64,000 nucleotides of DNA, from positions 527,954 to 591,953 of the forward strand of contig NZ_CANNGQ010000004.1 in NCBI RefSeq assembly GCF_947504145.1. The letters are read 5' to 3'. Each line of letters begins with the position of its first letter. Within the stretch, counting starts at the first letter, position 1. Of the stretch, positions 29,268-40,000 are shown piece after piece. Both the position numbers and the translations under genes were made by a program. This stretch comes from an uncultured Microbulbifer sp. (GTDB lineage Bacteria; Pseudomonadota; Gammaproteobacteria; Pseudomonadales; Cellvibrionaceae). Below the pieces are notes generated by a model. That model saw nothing but the letters and a program-made list of their open reading frames with translations, was not told where the DNA came from and made no database searches.

Positions 29268-31076
29268 CTATTGGGTCGGGTCGAACAGCGGTTCATCGTT
29301 CAGGTACAGCGCTTGCCAGCGGGGCGGGCGCAGGCTGAATTTGCCGCTGGCGACGGCCTGCTTTAAAGATTCAGGGTCTTCTTTTATCTCCCGGCTGTTC
29401 CTGTGGATAACACGCCACAGTCCGTCTACCTCGCCATAGAGGGTGATTTCCAGTAGATAGTGATTATTGCGGTGCTCCGCGCGCTCTACCGAATGGGCGA
29501 AGAGTAGATATTCATCGCTGCCATCGCCGTCCATGTCCTGTACCAGCCAGAAACACTGGCGATGCTCGGTATCCAGGCAGCCGTGATAGCGGCTATCGAA
29601 TGTGAATGATTCACCCAGGCTTGCGCCCTCTGGCAATACAGCCAGGTCCTTCAGGGTACCCTGCCGTTGCTTTTCTTTTAGAGGGTTCTCGCGGAAGGGC
29701 GCATGGCGCTCGGTATTGGCCAGAATTTTGTCGATATATTCGGCAACAGCTTCATTTTGCTGTACCACTGGCAGCGATTTGGCCTGTTGCAATGCCTCCA
29801 GGCCGGGCCGCCCCAACTTGTGGCGCAGGAAATCAAAATCCGCCAGCTCAATGCGCCCCTCTTGCAGCCGCGCAAGCTGGCTGCCGGCGCTGATCTTCCA
29901 GAAATTCGCGAGCGGTGATTGCGTCACCAGGCACACCGCCAGTACCCACAGCGCCAGCCCGGTATTGATGCGCGGTAACCACTCCGCCCAGTGTCCGCCG
30001 CGGCGCAAAATGGAAATGCTGTAGCAGACGGCCAGCAGCGTCAGCGTCAGCGCCACCACAAAGCCCCACAGCCGCTCCGGCGTCCAGCCGTACTGCTGCA
30101 CCCGCAGGAAGATTCCGTAGAGGGCAAACCCCGCGTAAACCGGCGCTACAACCAGTGCCAGCAACAGCAGACGGTTGATCCACTTGGGGTAGCGGGCAAA
30201 AGGGAACTCGTCCTGAATCACCCCATTGGTGAAGAACAGCAGCAGTGCCAGCAACCACAACAGCAAGGCGCTGCCGTGGCCGGTATCCCAGATGGGTTGC
30301 AGACCAGTAAACGGCAGGGTGGCGAGGAACATCACGGTGAGCACCGCCAGCAGCGGCAACAGCGCCACCAACATGGTGCGCAGCAGGCGCTTGAGCGTGA
30401 GAACGAAGCTCTGCTGGGAGCGGAATAGAATGGCACCGCAGCCGGCCACCAGCCAGGTGACCGGGTAGAAAAACCAGTCCTTCTCAAACAGCTCCCGGAA
30501 GAAATCCACGCCCACCAGCTTGAACAGGGACTGCCACAAAAACAGGATCATCCAGAAGATGCCCGTGAACACGAGGGTCAGACCGGCAGTGAGCGCAACA
30601 TCCCAGGAGTAGTGGAACTGCGCGGGATAACTCGGGCGCTGCAGCCGGTCGCTCTTTGTGGTGCTGGTGGTGGCACTGGCGCGCAGCAGGAAGACGACAA
30701 TAAAGGCCGCGATCACCATGGCAATCGCGTAGTCCTTGGGCCAGCCGCAGTGGATGGTATCGGCGGGCGTACATTGATAACCGCGATAGCTGGCCAGCAG
30801 CGCCAGCAACAGGGTAAAACCGCCAATCACCCACCAGTATCCCCGCGCCAGTCGCGGTGCGACGGACAGGATGACCAGCGGGGGAATGGCGATGACCACG
30901 GTGTACCCGAGGTACTGCCACACCGGCGACCAGTCCGCGACGGCGTCAAAGAATTTGAGTGCGTAGAGTGCGAGGCCCTGGGTCAGGGCTGCAATCAGGA
31001 TCAGGCGTTTTTCGGAGACGCCGAGATCCTGATGTTCGGAGGGGTTTTCTGCCGGTTGGTCGCTGCTTCCGTGCAT
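29268..31076 (-). CDS. Multi-TM protein, DUF4153-like
   Basis: 602 aa with many TM segments, 'WPKDYAIAMVIAAFIVVFLLRAS', 'RLLLLALVVAPVYAGFALYGIFLRVQQYGWTPERLWG'. Confidence 0.6.
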   Translation of the reverse strand: MHGSSDQPAENPSEHQDLGVSEKRLILIAALTQGLALYALKFFDAVADWSPVWQYLGYTVVIAIPPLVILSVAPRLARGYWWVIGGFTLLLALLASYRGYQCTPADTIHCGWPKDYAIAMVIAAFIVVFLLRASATTSTTKSDRLQRPSYPAQFHYSWDVALTAGLTLVFTGIFWMILFLWQSLFKLVGVDFFRELFEKDWFFYPVTWLVAGCGAILFRSQQSFVLTLKRLLRTMLVALLPLLAVLTVMFLATLPFTGLQPIWDTGHGSALLLWLLALLLFFTNGVIQDEFPFARYPKWINRLLLLALVVAPVYAGFALYGIFLRVQQYGWTPERLWGFVVALTLTLLAVCYSISILRRGGHWAEWLPRINTGLALWVLAVCLVTQSPLANFWKISAGSQLARLQEGRIELADFDFLRHKLGRPGLEALQQAKSLPVVQQNEAVAEYIDKILANTERHAPFRENPLKEKQRQGTLKDLAVLPEGASLGESFTFDSRYHGCLDTEHRQCFWLVQDMDGDGSDEYLLFAHSVERAEHRNNHYLLEITLYGEVDGLWRVIHRNSREIKEDPESLKQAVASGKFSLRPPRWQALYLNDEPLFDPTQ

Positions 31077-31117
31077 ATCGCGTCCTGCTCGGGATTTTTT
31101 CCGAAATTTTGCGGGAT

Positions 31118-31972
31118 TTAGTGTTTTTCTTCCCGCAAATTATAGAGGCCTTTTTTCAGCTTCAGCAGATGCTCCTGCAACTGCGGCCCCTTGCGCTGGG
31201 CCACGCCGATGGCGAGCACGTCGATAACGACGAGGTGGGCGATACGGGAGGAGAGCGGGGTGTACAGCTCGATGTCCTCTTCCACATCCACCTCCAGCGG
31301 AATACTGGATTGGCGTGTCATCGGCGAGCCACTGGGGCCGAGGCCGATCACCGTGGCGCCCTGTGCCTTGGCCATTTCCATGGAGCGCAGCAGGGACGAA
31401 GTGCGGCCGCTCTGGGAGATGGCGACCACCACGTCGCCGGGCTTCATGCTCATGGCGGACATGCTCTGCATATGGTGGTCGGAGTGGGCGGCGGTGGCCA
31501 TCTGCAGGCGGAAAAATTTGTGCTGAGCGTCGGCGGCTACGGCACCAGAGGCGCCAAAACCGAAGAATTCCACCCGTTTTGAGGCGGCGATGGCGGCGAC
31601 GGCGGCTTCCAGCGCGCGCCCGTCGATCTTGTCGCGCACATTGAGCAGAGTATCGACGGTGGAGTCGAACACCTTGCGTTTGTATTCGGCGATGGTGTCG
31701 GTTTCAGTAACCGCGATCTGGCCGAAGCTGGGGCTGGAAGCCAGCTGTTGCGCCAGATTCAGTTTGAACTCCTGGAAGCCGGAACAGCCCACCGCGCGGC
31801 AGAAGCGCACCACCGTGGGCTCGCTCACCTGTGCTTCGGTGGCGAGATCGACGATACGCATATGAATGATTTCGCCCGGGTTGGCGAGGATATATTCCGC
31901 AACCTTGCGCTCTGATTTGCGCATGGAACTCAGCTGTTCGCTGATTTTCTGCGTGACTTCCGCTGGCTTCAC
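31118..31972 (-). CDS. MurR/RpiR (HexR-like) family transcriptional regulator
   Basis: 'MRKSERKVAEYILANPGEIIHMRIVDLATEAQVSEPTVVRFCRAVGCSGFQEFKLNLAQQL' plus SIS domain 'VEFFGFGASGAVAADAQHKFFRL'. Confidence 0.9.
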   Translation of the reverse strand: MKPAEVTQKISEQLSSMRKSERKVAEYILANPGEIIHMRIVDLATEAQVSEPTVVRFCRAVGCSGFQEFKLNLAQQLASSPSFGQIAVTETDTIAEYKRKVFDSTVDTLLNVRDKIDGRALEAAVAAIAASKRVEFFGFGASGAVAADAQHKFFRLQMATAAHSDHHMQSMSAMSMKPGDVVVAISQSGRTSSLLRSMEMAKAQGATVIGLGPSGSPMTRQSSIPLEVDVEEDIELYTPLSSRIAHLVVIDVLAIGVAQRKGPQLQEHLLKLKKGLYNLREEKH

Positions 31973-32143
31973 GACAACACCTTCTCTGGTTCAAGTTGTG
32001 CAGTTTAGCGGCATGGCCCGGTGCTGGCGAGCCTTCCATTGGCCAGAGCCCGGTATCAGGGCCCTGGCATCGACCATTGCCAATCCGAAAAACCTGTTCA
32101 TATAAACAGGTGAAAAGCTCGTCCTCTGATACAATCCGCTCCC

Positions 32144-34375
32144 ATGGACGTATCTGAACTCTTAGACCCCCTCAACGACCCCCAACGCGAGGCTGTGGCC
32201 GCGCCGCCGGGCCACCAACTGGTACTGGCTGGCGCTGGCTCCGGCAAGACCCGCGTGCTGGTGCACCGTATCGCCTGGCTGATGCAGGTGGAGGGGGCAT
32301 CGCCCTACTCCATTATGGCGGTGACCTTTACCAATAAAGCCGCGCGCGAGATGCGCGGGCGTATCGAGGAACTGCTGGGGGTAAATACCTTTGGCATGTG
32401 GGTGGGCACCTTTCACGGTCTCGCCCACCGCCTGCTGCGGGCTCACTGGGCCGAGGCCAAACTGCCGCAGAATTTCCAGATTCTCGATTCTGATGACCAG
32501 CTGCGCCTGATCAAGCGGGTGCAGAACGAGCTGGCGCTGGATGACAAGAAATGGTCCCCGCGGGAAACCCAGTGGTGGATCGGCGCTCAGAAAGATGAGG
32601 GCATTCGGCCGCAATATATCCAGCTCACCGGCGACCCCTGGCTGCAGACCATGGTGCGGATCTACAGTGCCTATGAAGAGGCCTGCCAGCGCGCCGGCGT
32701 GGTGGACTTCGGTGAGCTGCTGCTGCGCGCCCACGAATTGCTGCTGAATAACGACAGCATTCTGGCCCACTACCGCCGCCGCTTCCCTTTCATTCTGGTG
32801 GACGAGTTCCAGGATACCAACACCATCCAATATGCCTGGCTGCGCCTGCTCGCCGGCGACCAGTGTGCGATCACTGCGGTGGGCGACGACGATCAGTCCA
32901 TTTACGGCTGGCGCGGCGCCAAGATCGAGAATATCCAGCACTTTGAAGCGGACCTGAAAGGCGTACAGACCGTGCGTCTCGAGCAGAACTACCGCTCCAC
33001 CAGCACCATCCTTAATGCCGCCAACGCGGTGATCGGTCACAACGCCGGTCGACTCGGCAAAGAGCTGTGGACCGAGGGCGAAAAGGGCGAGCCCATCTCC
33101 CTCTATTCCTCTTATAACGAGCAGGACGAAGCGCGCTTTATTGTCGAGCGTATCCAGGACTGGGTGCGCGACGGCAATCGACGCGACAGTATCGCCATCC
33201 TGTATCGCTCCAACGCCCAGTCGCGAGTGCTGGAAGAAGGCCTATTGCGGGAACAGGTGCCCTACCGCATCTACGGTGGCCAGCGCTTCTACGAACGTCT
33301 GGAGATCAAGAACGCATTGTCTTATATGCGCCTGATCACCAACCGCCATGACGATACTTCCTTCGAGCGCGTGGTGAACACCCCGACTCGCGGCATCGGC
33401 GCGCGCACCGTGGATCTGGTGCGGCAGTTTGCCCGCGAGCACGGTTGCTCCCTGTGGGACGCCGCCGCCAAAATGCTGCAGCAGAAAGTGCTCGCCGCCC
33501 GCGCCGGCAATGCCCTGGGCAACTTCCTCAGCCTGATCGACGCGCTGGACGAAGAGAGCACCGACAAAACCCTGGATCATATTGCCGAGCTGGCCATCGA
33601 ACAGAGCGGCCTGATCGACTTCCACGGCAAGGAAAAAGGCGAGAAGGGCCAGACCCGGGTGGAAAACCTGCAGGAACTAGTCAGCGCCTGTCGCAGCTTC
33701 GACGGACTCCCCACCGTCGACCCGGACGGCGAAGCAGTGGACGAAGAAGAAATTCCGCTGATTAACGAGTTCCTCGACAGCGCCGCCCTGGATGCCGGCG
33801 AAGGTCAGGCGGACGAGTTCGAAGATGCGGTGCAACTGATGACTCTGCACTCGGCCAAGGGGCTGGAATTCCCCCTGGTATTTATGGCCGGTGTGGAAGA
33901 AAACCTCTTCCCGCACAAGATGTCCGCTCAGGAACCCGGGCGCATGGAAGAGGAGCGCCGCCTCTGCTACGTGGGTATCACTCGCGCCATGCGAAAGCTG
34001 TATATCACCTACGCTGAATGCCGCCGGCTGTTTGGCAGCGAGACTTACAACAAGCCTTCGCGGTTTGTTAGTGAAATCCCGGTGGAGTACATTCACGAGG
34101 TACGCCTGAAAACCGAGGTTTCCAAGCCGCTGTTTCAACCCAAATCTTTTGGAAAATATGGCGGCGGCATCAATCCTTACTCCGACGCCGCCCCCGACTT
34201 CGACGACGATCTGCCACCTCTGGCGCTGGGTGGACGCGTCGACCACGCCAAATTCGGCGAAGGCACCGTGACGCAGTTCGAAGGCAACGGCGCGCGCGCG
34301 CGGGTACAGGTGAACTTCGACGACGCCGGCAGCAAATGGCTGGTAGTATCCATGGCCAAATTACAGCCGCTGTAA
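32144..34375 (+). CDS. uvrD: DNA helicase II (UvrD)
   Basis: 'LNDPQREAVAAPPGHQLVLAGAGSGKTRVLVHRIAWL', 'VDEFQDTN', 'GDDDQSIYGWRGA', 'LMTLHSAKGLEFPLVFMAGVEENLFPH'. Confidence 0.97.
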   Translation: MDVSELLDPLNDPQREAVAAPPGHQLVLAGAGSGKTRVLVHRIAWLMQVEGASPYSIMAVTFTNKAAREMRGRIEELLGVNTFGMWVGTFHGLAHRLLRAHWAEAKLPQNFQILDSDDQLRLIKRVQNELALDDKKWSPRETQWWIGAQKDEGIRPQYIQLTGDPWLQTMVRIYSAYEEACQRAGVVDFGELLLRAHELLLNNDSILAHYRRRFPFILVDEFQDTNTIQYAWLRLLAGDQCAITAVGDDDQSIYGWRGAKIENIQHFEADLKGVQTVRLEQNYRSTSTILNAANAVIGHNAGRLGKELWTEGEKGEPISLYSSYNEQDEARFIVERIQDWVRDGNRRDSIAILYRSNAQSRVLEEGLLREQVPYRIYGGQRFYERLEIKNALSYMRLITNRHDDTSFERVVNTPTRGIGARTVDLVRQFAREHGCSLWDAAAKMLQQKVLAARAGNALGNFLSLIDALDEESTDKTLDHIAELAIEQSGLIDFHGKEKGEKGQTRVENLQELVSACRSFDGLPTVDPDGEAVDEEEIPLINEFLDSAALDAGEGQADEFEDAVQLMTLHSAKGLEFPLVFMAGVEENLFPHKMSAQEPGRMEEERRLCYVGITRAMRKLYITYAECRRLFGSETYNKPSRFVSEIPVEYIHEVRLKTEVSKPLFQPKSFGKYGGGINPYSDAAPDFDDDLPPLALGGRVDHAKFGEGTVTQFEGNGARARVQVNFDDAGSKWLVVSMAKLQPL

Positions 34376-34463
34376 TCCAATTTGGTCCAGAGCCTGTAGC
34401 AGTCTGCCTGCAGGCGAACCCCGCCCGAACCCGGGCGGGAAAAACAATAAAAATGCGAACGAG

Positions 34464-35627
34464 ATGAAAAAAACAAATTGGTACCCCCCCGTTATCCTGG
34501 GCCTGCTCGCCCTGCTGGTGCTCACTTTTGGCGCTCTGGTTGTCTCCCGCTCTGAGCAGCAGCAGACGGTAAATTCCATCGAAGATGCCCACCTGAAAAA
34601 CTCGGGCCAGCAAACCTTCCAGTGGAAACTCGTCACTACCTGGCCAAAAAATTTCCCCGGCCTCGGCAGCGCTCCAGAACGCTTCGCCAAAAACGTGGAA
34701 GCGATGTCTAACGGTCGGTTAAAAATCAAAGTCTTCGGCGCCGGCGAACTGGTCCCCGCCATGGGCGTCTTCGGTGCAGTCTCCAGCGGTGCCGCACAGG
34801 TGGGCCACGGTGCTGCCTATTACTGGAAAGGCAAAGTGCCGGCCGCGCAGTTTTTTACCGCGGTACCATTTGGATTAAACGCGCAGGAAATGAATGGCTG
34901 GTTGCACTACGGCGGCGGCCTCGAGTTGTGGGAAGAACTCTATGCACCGTTTGACCTGATTCCCATGGCCGGTGGCTCCACCGGCGTGCAGATGGCTGGC
35001 TGGTTCAATAAAGAAATCAATTCCGTCGACGACCTCAAAGGTCTCAAGATGCGTATCCCGGGCCTCGGTGGCGAAGTGCTGAACCGCGCCGGCGGCACCG
35101 CCGTGACCATCCCCGGTGGCGAACTCTACACCGCGCTCCAGACCGGCGTGATCGATGCCACCGAATGGGTGGGCCCCTACAACGACCTCGCCTTCGGTTT
35201 CCACCAGATCGCTCAGTACTACTATTATCCCGGCTGGCACGAGCCCGGTTCTATCCTCGAAATCATCATCAACAAAACGGCCTTCGAGAAACTCCCCGAC
35301 GACCTGCAGGCCATCGTCCGCACCGCCGCCCGCGATGCCAACCAGGACATGCTCGATGAGTACACCGCGCGCAACAACCGCGCTCTGAAAGAGCTGGTGA
35401 ATGAGCACGGCGTCGAGTTGCGCAAACTGCCGGACGAGGTCATCGCCCACCTGAAAGAAATTAACCAGGGCATCATGCAGGAAACCGCAGCGAAAGATCC
35501 GCAATTCAATCGCGTGTACAAAGCCTTCCGGGAATTTGAATCCCAGGTGATCCCTTATCACCGGATTAGTGAAGAGGCCTACTATAAGACCAGAGAGTTT
35601 GACGTCAGGGAGCTGGAACCTCAGTAA
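34464..35627 (+). CDS. TRAP transporter solute-binding protein
   Basis: 'WKLVTTWPKNFPGLGSAPERFAKNVEAMSNGRLKIKVFGAGELVPAMGVFGAVSSGAAQVGHGAAYYW...VDDLKGLKMRIPGLGGEVL'. Confidence 0.92.
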   Translation: MKKTNWYPPVILGLLALLVLTFGALVVSRSEQQQTVNSIEDAHLKNSGQQTFQWKLVTTWPKNFPGLGSAPERFAKNVEAMSNGRLKIKVFGAGELVPAMGVFGAVSSGAAQVGHGAAYYWKGKVPAAQFFTAVPFGLNAQEMNGWLHYGGGLELWEELYAPFDLIPMAGGSTGVQMAGWFNKEINSVDDLKGLKMRIPGLGGEVLNRAGGTAVTIPGGELYTALQTGVIDATEWVGPYNDLAFGFHQIAQYYYYPGWHEPGSILEIIINKTAFEKLPDDLQAIVRTAARDANQDMLDEYTARNNRALKELVNEHGVELRKLPDEVIAHLKEINQGIMQETAAKDPQFNRVYKAFREFESQVIPYHRISEEAYYKTREFDVRELEPQ

Positions 35628-35673
35628 GCTATATTCTGGTCACCAGAAATAAAGACAAGGGAATGTCTGCATC

Positions 35674-36210
35674 GTGGAAACCACCGCCGAACTAGCTGTG
35701 ATTCGTGAAGTGGAGCGCATCCTGCGTGTGGATCACGCCGGAGAATACGGCGCAATCCATATTTATAAAGCCCAGCGCTTTATTGCTCGGCGCCTGTATC
35801 CGGATATCGTCTCGGAGTTTGATGAGATGCTCGCCCATGAGCGTGAGCACTTCCGCAGGTTTGATGAAATTCTCCAGCGAAGATCCATCCGCCATTGCTA
35901 TGCGTTCAGGTTGTGGGCGCTTGGTGGCCTGTTGCTCGGCGGTTTCACCGCACTGTTAGGACGCAATGCGATCTGGGTCTGTACCTACTCCATCGAATCT
36001 ACCGTGCTGCACCATCTGGAGTGGCAGCTGGCGTATCTCGACCGGCACGACCGGGAAGTATTTGACGCGGTTCAGAGTATTCAGGCTGACGAAGAGGAAC
36101 ACCGGGACAAAGGTTTAAAATATGGAACCAGCCCGAATGCCCATCGATGCATATTCTGGGTAGTGCGCAGGGCCACGGAGGTGGCTATCTGGCTGTCTAC
36201 CAAACTGTGA
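35674..36210 (+). CDS. coq7: Demethoxyubiquinone hydroxylase (Coq7) family protein
   Basis: Di-iron motifs 'DHAGEYGAIHIYKAQ', 'MLAHEREHF', 'ESTVLHHLEWQ', 'ADEEEHRD'. Confidence 0.88.
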   Translation: METTAELAVIREVERILRVDHAGEYGAIHIYKAQRFIARRLYPDIVSEFDEMLAHEREHFRRFDEILQRRSIRHCYAFRLWALGGLLLGGFTALLGRNAIWVCTYSIESTVLHHLEWQLAYLDRHDREVFDAVQSIQADEEEHRDKGLKYGTSPNAHRCIFWVVRRATEVAIWLSTKL

Positions 36211-36269
36211 CAGCCGATAATTGTGCCTGTTAGACGTTTCTCTGTCAGAAGGGAAAACGGAGCGCGTTT

Positions 36270-36560
36270 TCAGGTTTCCGTATCTTTTTCCGGAAGTGGA
36301 ATAAACCGCACCAGAAAAAATTTATACAGCAACGCAGCACCAATCATCAAATAGAATAAGTAACGTCCAGCCAGTTCAATTGTCATCAAGTCTGCTTCAA
36401 AAAGCCCCGGTATAATCCCAAACAGTAAAATAGTAAAAATCACCGCTCCTACACGGATAGTGACTCTCGCCCACCGTTTTTTCGCTCTGCGAGCAATCGC
36501 GAGACCGATAAAAAACGCAAGGGTTAAGATAGAGGCAATAGCGAGTGCAGTTATCATCAC
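36270..36560 (-). CDS. Small hypothetical membrane protein
   Basis: 96 aa with about three hydrophobic helices. Confidence 0.6.
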   Translation of the reverse strand: MMITALAIASILTLAFFIGLAIARRAKKRWARVTIRVGAVIFTILLFGIIPGLFEADLMTIELAGRYLFYLMIGAALLYKFFLVRFIPLPEKDTET

Positions 36561-37013
36561 GTTCGAAATCCTTATCCGGTTCTGTATCCAACATGCATAC
36601 TATTCGGATATTCGGTTAAACAAAACTAATAGAGGGTAGATTTTAAAAACTTTTCTGAGTGAGTACGCTTGTTCCACAAATTACCCTTTCCGTTTAATAT
36701 TTGTTGATCTGAATTCAACGAATAAGTGCAATGGAGCGAAGTGTATTGCCAGGTTCGTGAAGTCACCGAAGACTGGGCGGCTAAACACCAAATGAAAACC
36801 GGATATCCCCCACCTAACTTGTACACCAGTATCTAATAGATTAAAAAAGAGTTACACCATCGTATCAACTAGAAACTTTTCGTTGATATTGTTCAATCAG
36901 AATAAAAAAATGTGACATCGCGCACACCTGAACAGCATCCAGTTCTCTAAGTTCGCTGGCTCTTTATCACAGGCTTTGGTCTGAGCCAGCCTTCCAGTTA
37001 GAAACACAAGGAT

Positions 37014-40000
37014 GTGTTTGTGCGTAATCGCTCTTCGTCGTCAAAAGGGTTCCGTTTCTCTTTTCGTAAAATTCGCGGTGCCGCCCTCGCGGAATACCTG
37101 CCCATAATATCCATCGGTCTTCTTGTGGGGACGGTCGGGGTACAGGAGTATGGCGGGGTTGTCCGGGAGCATATTGCCGAGTTCTCGGAGCAGATCGCAT
37201 CCAATTATTACAAGGGCTGGTTTTATCCGGACGAAGACGAGTACATATCTTCGCACGGCGGTGGTACGGGCAATCCCAGTACCGGGGGGCCAACCGATCC
37301 CGGTGATCCGTCCGATCCGCAACCGGGTGACCCCACCGATCCCGGCAATTCACCGAATCCAGGGGAAGACCCGCCCCCGGTATTTAACCCTCTGCCCTCG
37401 GACCCAGTTGGCGGTGGCCCCATGTGTCCCGATGGTGGGGCGAGTGGAGGAGCAGCCCCCAGCGCCGCCCCCATCAATACTTTTGCCGGTAACCCGATCA
37501 ACTTCGGCAATGGCAACAAGCACCAGGCCGAACACGATTACCGTCACTACCTGGATAACCCGCTGGTATTTACCCGCTATTACAACAGCCTCCAGCAGGA
37601 TCAGTCCCGCACACTGGGCTACGGCTGGCAACACAGCTACCAGCGGCACCTGCGTATCGAGCAACAGGAGTCGGATGCGCAACGGATACATGTCTTTCGG
37701 GATGACGGCGCCTATTACCGCTTCAACCATGAGGACGAGCGCTGGTTCGCGGACGGCGTGGTCGATCGGCTGACCCAAACCGACAACGGCTGGCGCTACA
37801 CCACCGTGCAGGGTGCGATTGAAACCTACGATGCAGACGGTCGCCTCCAGTCCATTCAATACACAGGCGGTACAACACACACGCTTACCTACCGGGATAC
37901 ACGGCTACAACGTGTCGAAGACAGCCGCGGCCCCGCCCTGAAATTCGAGTACAACGCTTCCGGCACTCTCGAGCAGGTCACCCTACCCGGCAATCTGGCC
38001 CTGCACTTTGACTATGACACCCACGGTAACCTGAGCGGCTACCAGAAAACCGACCGCAGCGCCTGGCAATCCGTCTCCCGAATCCTGAGTGCCAGTGATG
38101 CGACGTATCACTACGAACACACAAAGTTCCCCCACGCCCTCACCGGTATCACCGATGCCGATGACAAACGCTTCGCCACCTGGGATTACGACGCGCTCGG
38201 CCGCGCAATTCTCAGTCGCCACGGTGGCAAAACCGACCAGATTAAAATTGCCTACAACAAAGACGGCACCGTCACCACCACCAACGCCATGGGCCTGCAC
38301 ACTACCTACCACCTGGAGCAGGCCCGCCCCGGCTACCGACGCTTGGTGCGTGTCGAAGGCCAGGCAACCCCCACCTGTCCCAACGTGCGGGAACAGCACG
38401 AGTACGATGACAACGGCTTCCTCGCCCTCGCCGTGGATGGAGAAAACAACGCCCTGCGCATGCAGCGCAACGCCCGCGGCCTGATCGAGCGGGAAGAAGA
38501 CGGTCTCACCCACCAACAGGGGCAGTGGCTACCAGTGGAAGGTAGCAGCCTCATCGAGCGCCAGTGGCATACCGACCTGCCATTGATCACCGAAGAAACC
38601 CACAGCCGTTACCACCAGGGACAATGGCAGAGCTACCGTAAAATTGACCATCGCTACGACCCGGCGGGTCGGCGCACCAGCACCATCCACACCGATCTCA
38701 GCCAGCAGAGCTTCCCCTACAGCAGCTACGGCGACACCCGCACCTGGACCTATAGCTACACCGAAAACCCGAGCCTGCCCGGCGTGCTCGAGAGCCTGTC
38801 CATCAACGGCCCCAGAGCCGCGGCTGAAGACGGCAGTGATGATACCTACCACTACACCTTCAACGATCAGGGCCAGATCGCCCGCATCACCAATCCCCTT
38901 GGTCACACCACAGAGATCGATAGCTACGATACCCAGGGCAACCCCACCGCCGCCCGGCTCGCCAATAGCCTGAGCATCAAGCTCCGCTACGACGTGCATG
39001 GCCGGATGCAAAGCCTTACCCGGCAGAGCGCAGAAAAAGAAATCCGCACCCAGTTCGAACACAACCCCAACGGCACGCTCAAGCAGATCTCCTTCGCCGA
39101 CGACAGCTGGCAGCGCTACACCTACAACGACGCCCGCCAGCTTATTGCGGTACACAACAACTGGGGAGAAATCCTCTACATCACCCCCGGTGACATCAGC
39201 GGCAACTGGGCCACCCAGGAGGTCTACAACGCACAGGGTCAACTGGTCCGCAAATCCCACCGCATCCTCGACAGCCTCGGCCGCATCCATCAGCTGATCG
39301 GCAACCACGGCCAACAAACAAAAATCGACTACACCCGTACCGGCCAGCTCAAGACCATCACCCAGCAAGGCATCGACAACCCCAGCCAGCGCCACTACGA
39401 CAGCCTCGATCGCCTTGTCACCAGCATTGACGCACTGCAGGGCAAAACCCAGATCGACTACAGCCTGCAGGGCCCCGTCGCCCAGGTCACCGACGCCGAA
39501 GGCAGTAAAACCCGCTACATCCACAACGGCTTCGGGGAAATCATCTGGCGCGGCAGCGACGCCAACGGCGAAAGCACCTACTGGCGCGACCCCGCCGGCA
39601 ACATTGTGCGCCAACAAAGCGGCGAAAACCCGAATCAAACCCAGTGGCACTACGACCACCTCAACCGACTCGCCAAAGCCGACTACCCCGGTGAAACCGA
39701 AGACAGCCTCTACCAGTACGACCAGACCGATGACATCCACGGGAATGGCATTGGCAAACTCACCGCGCTGATCGACCACCACAGCCGCACCGACTACCAG
39801 TACAGCGACCTTGGGCAGGTCACCGCAGAAATCCGCAGCTTTAACAGCGCAAGCAAAAAAAACAGTAAAAAACAAAACGCCACCGCCAGCGACACCCAGA
39901 TACTCCGCTACGGCTACAACGACCATGGTGCTCTGGCTTACATCCAATACAACAACGGCGCCCAGGCCCGCTACCACTACAACAAAGACCGAATCGAAAG

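Noticed and set aside
36640-36826. Small minus-strand ORF and possible remnant upstream of RHS1
   Set aside because: No recognisable domain; AT-rich intergenic region, not supportable as a gene.
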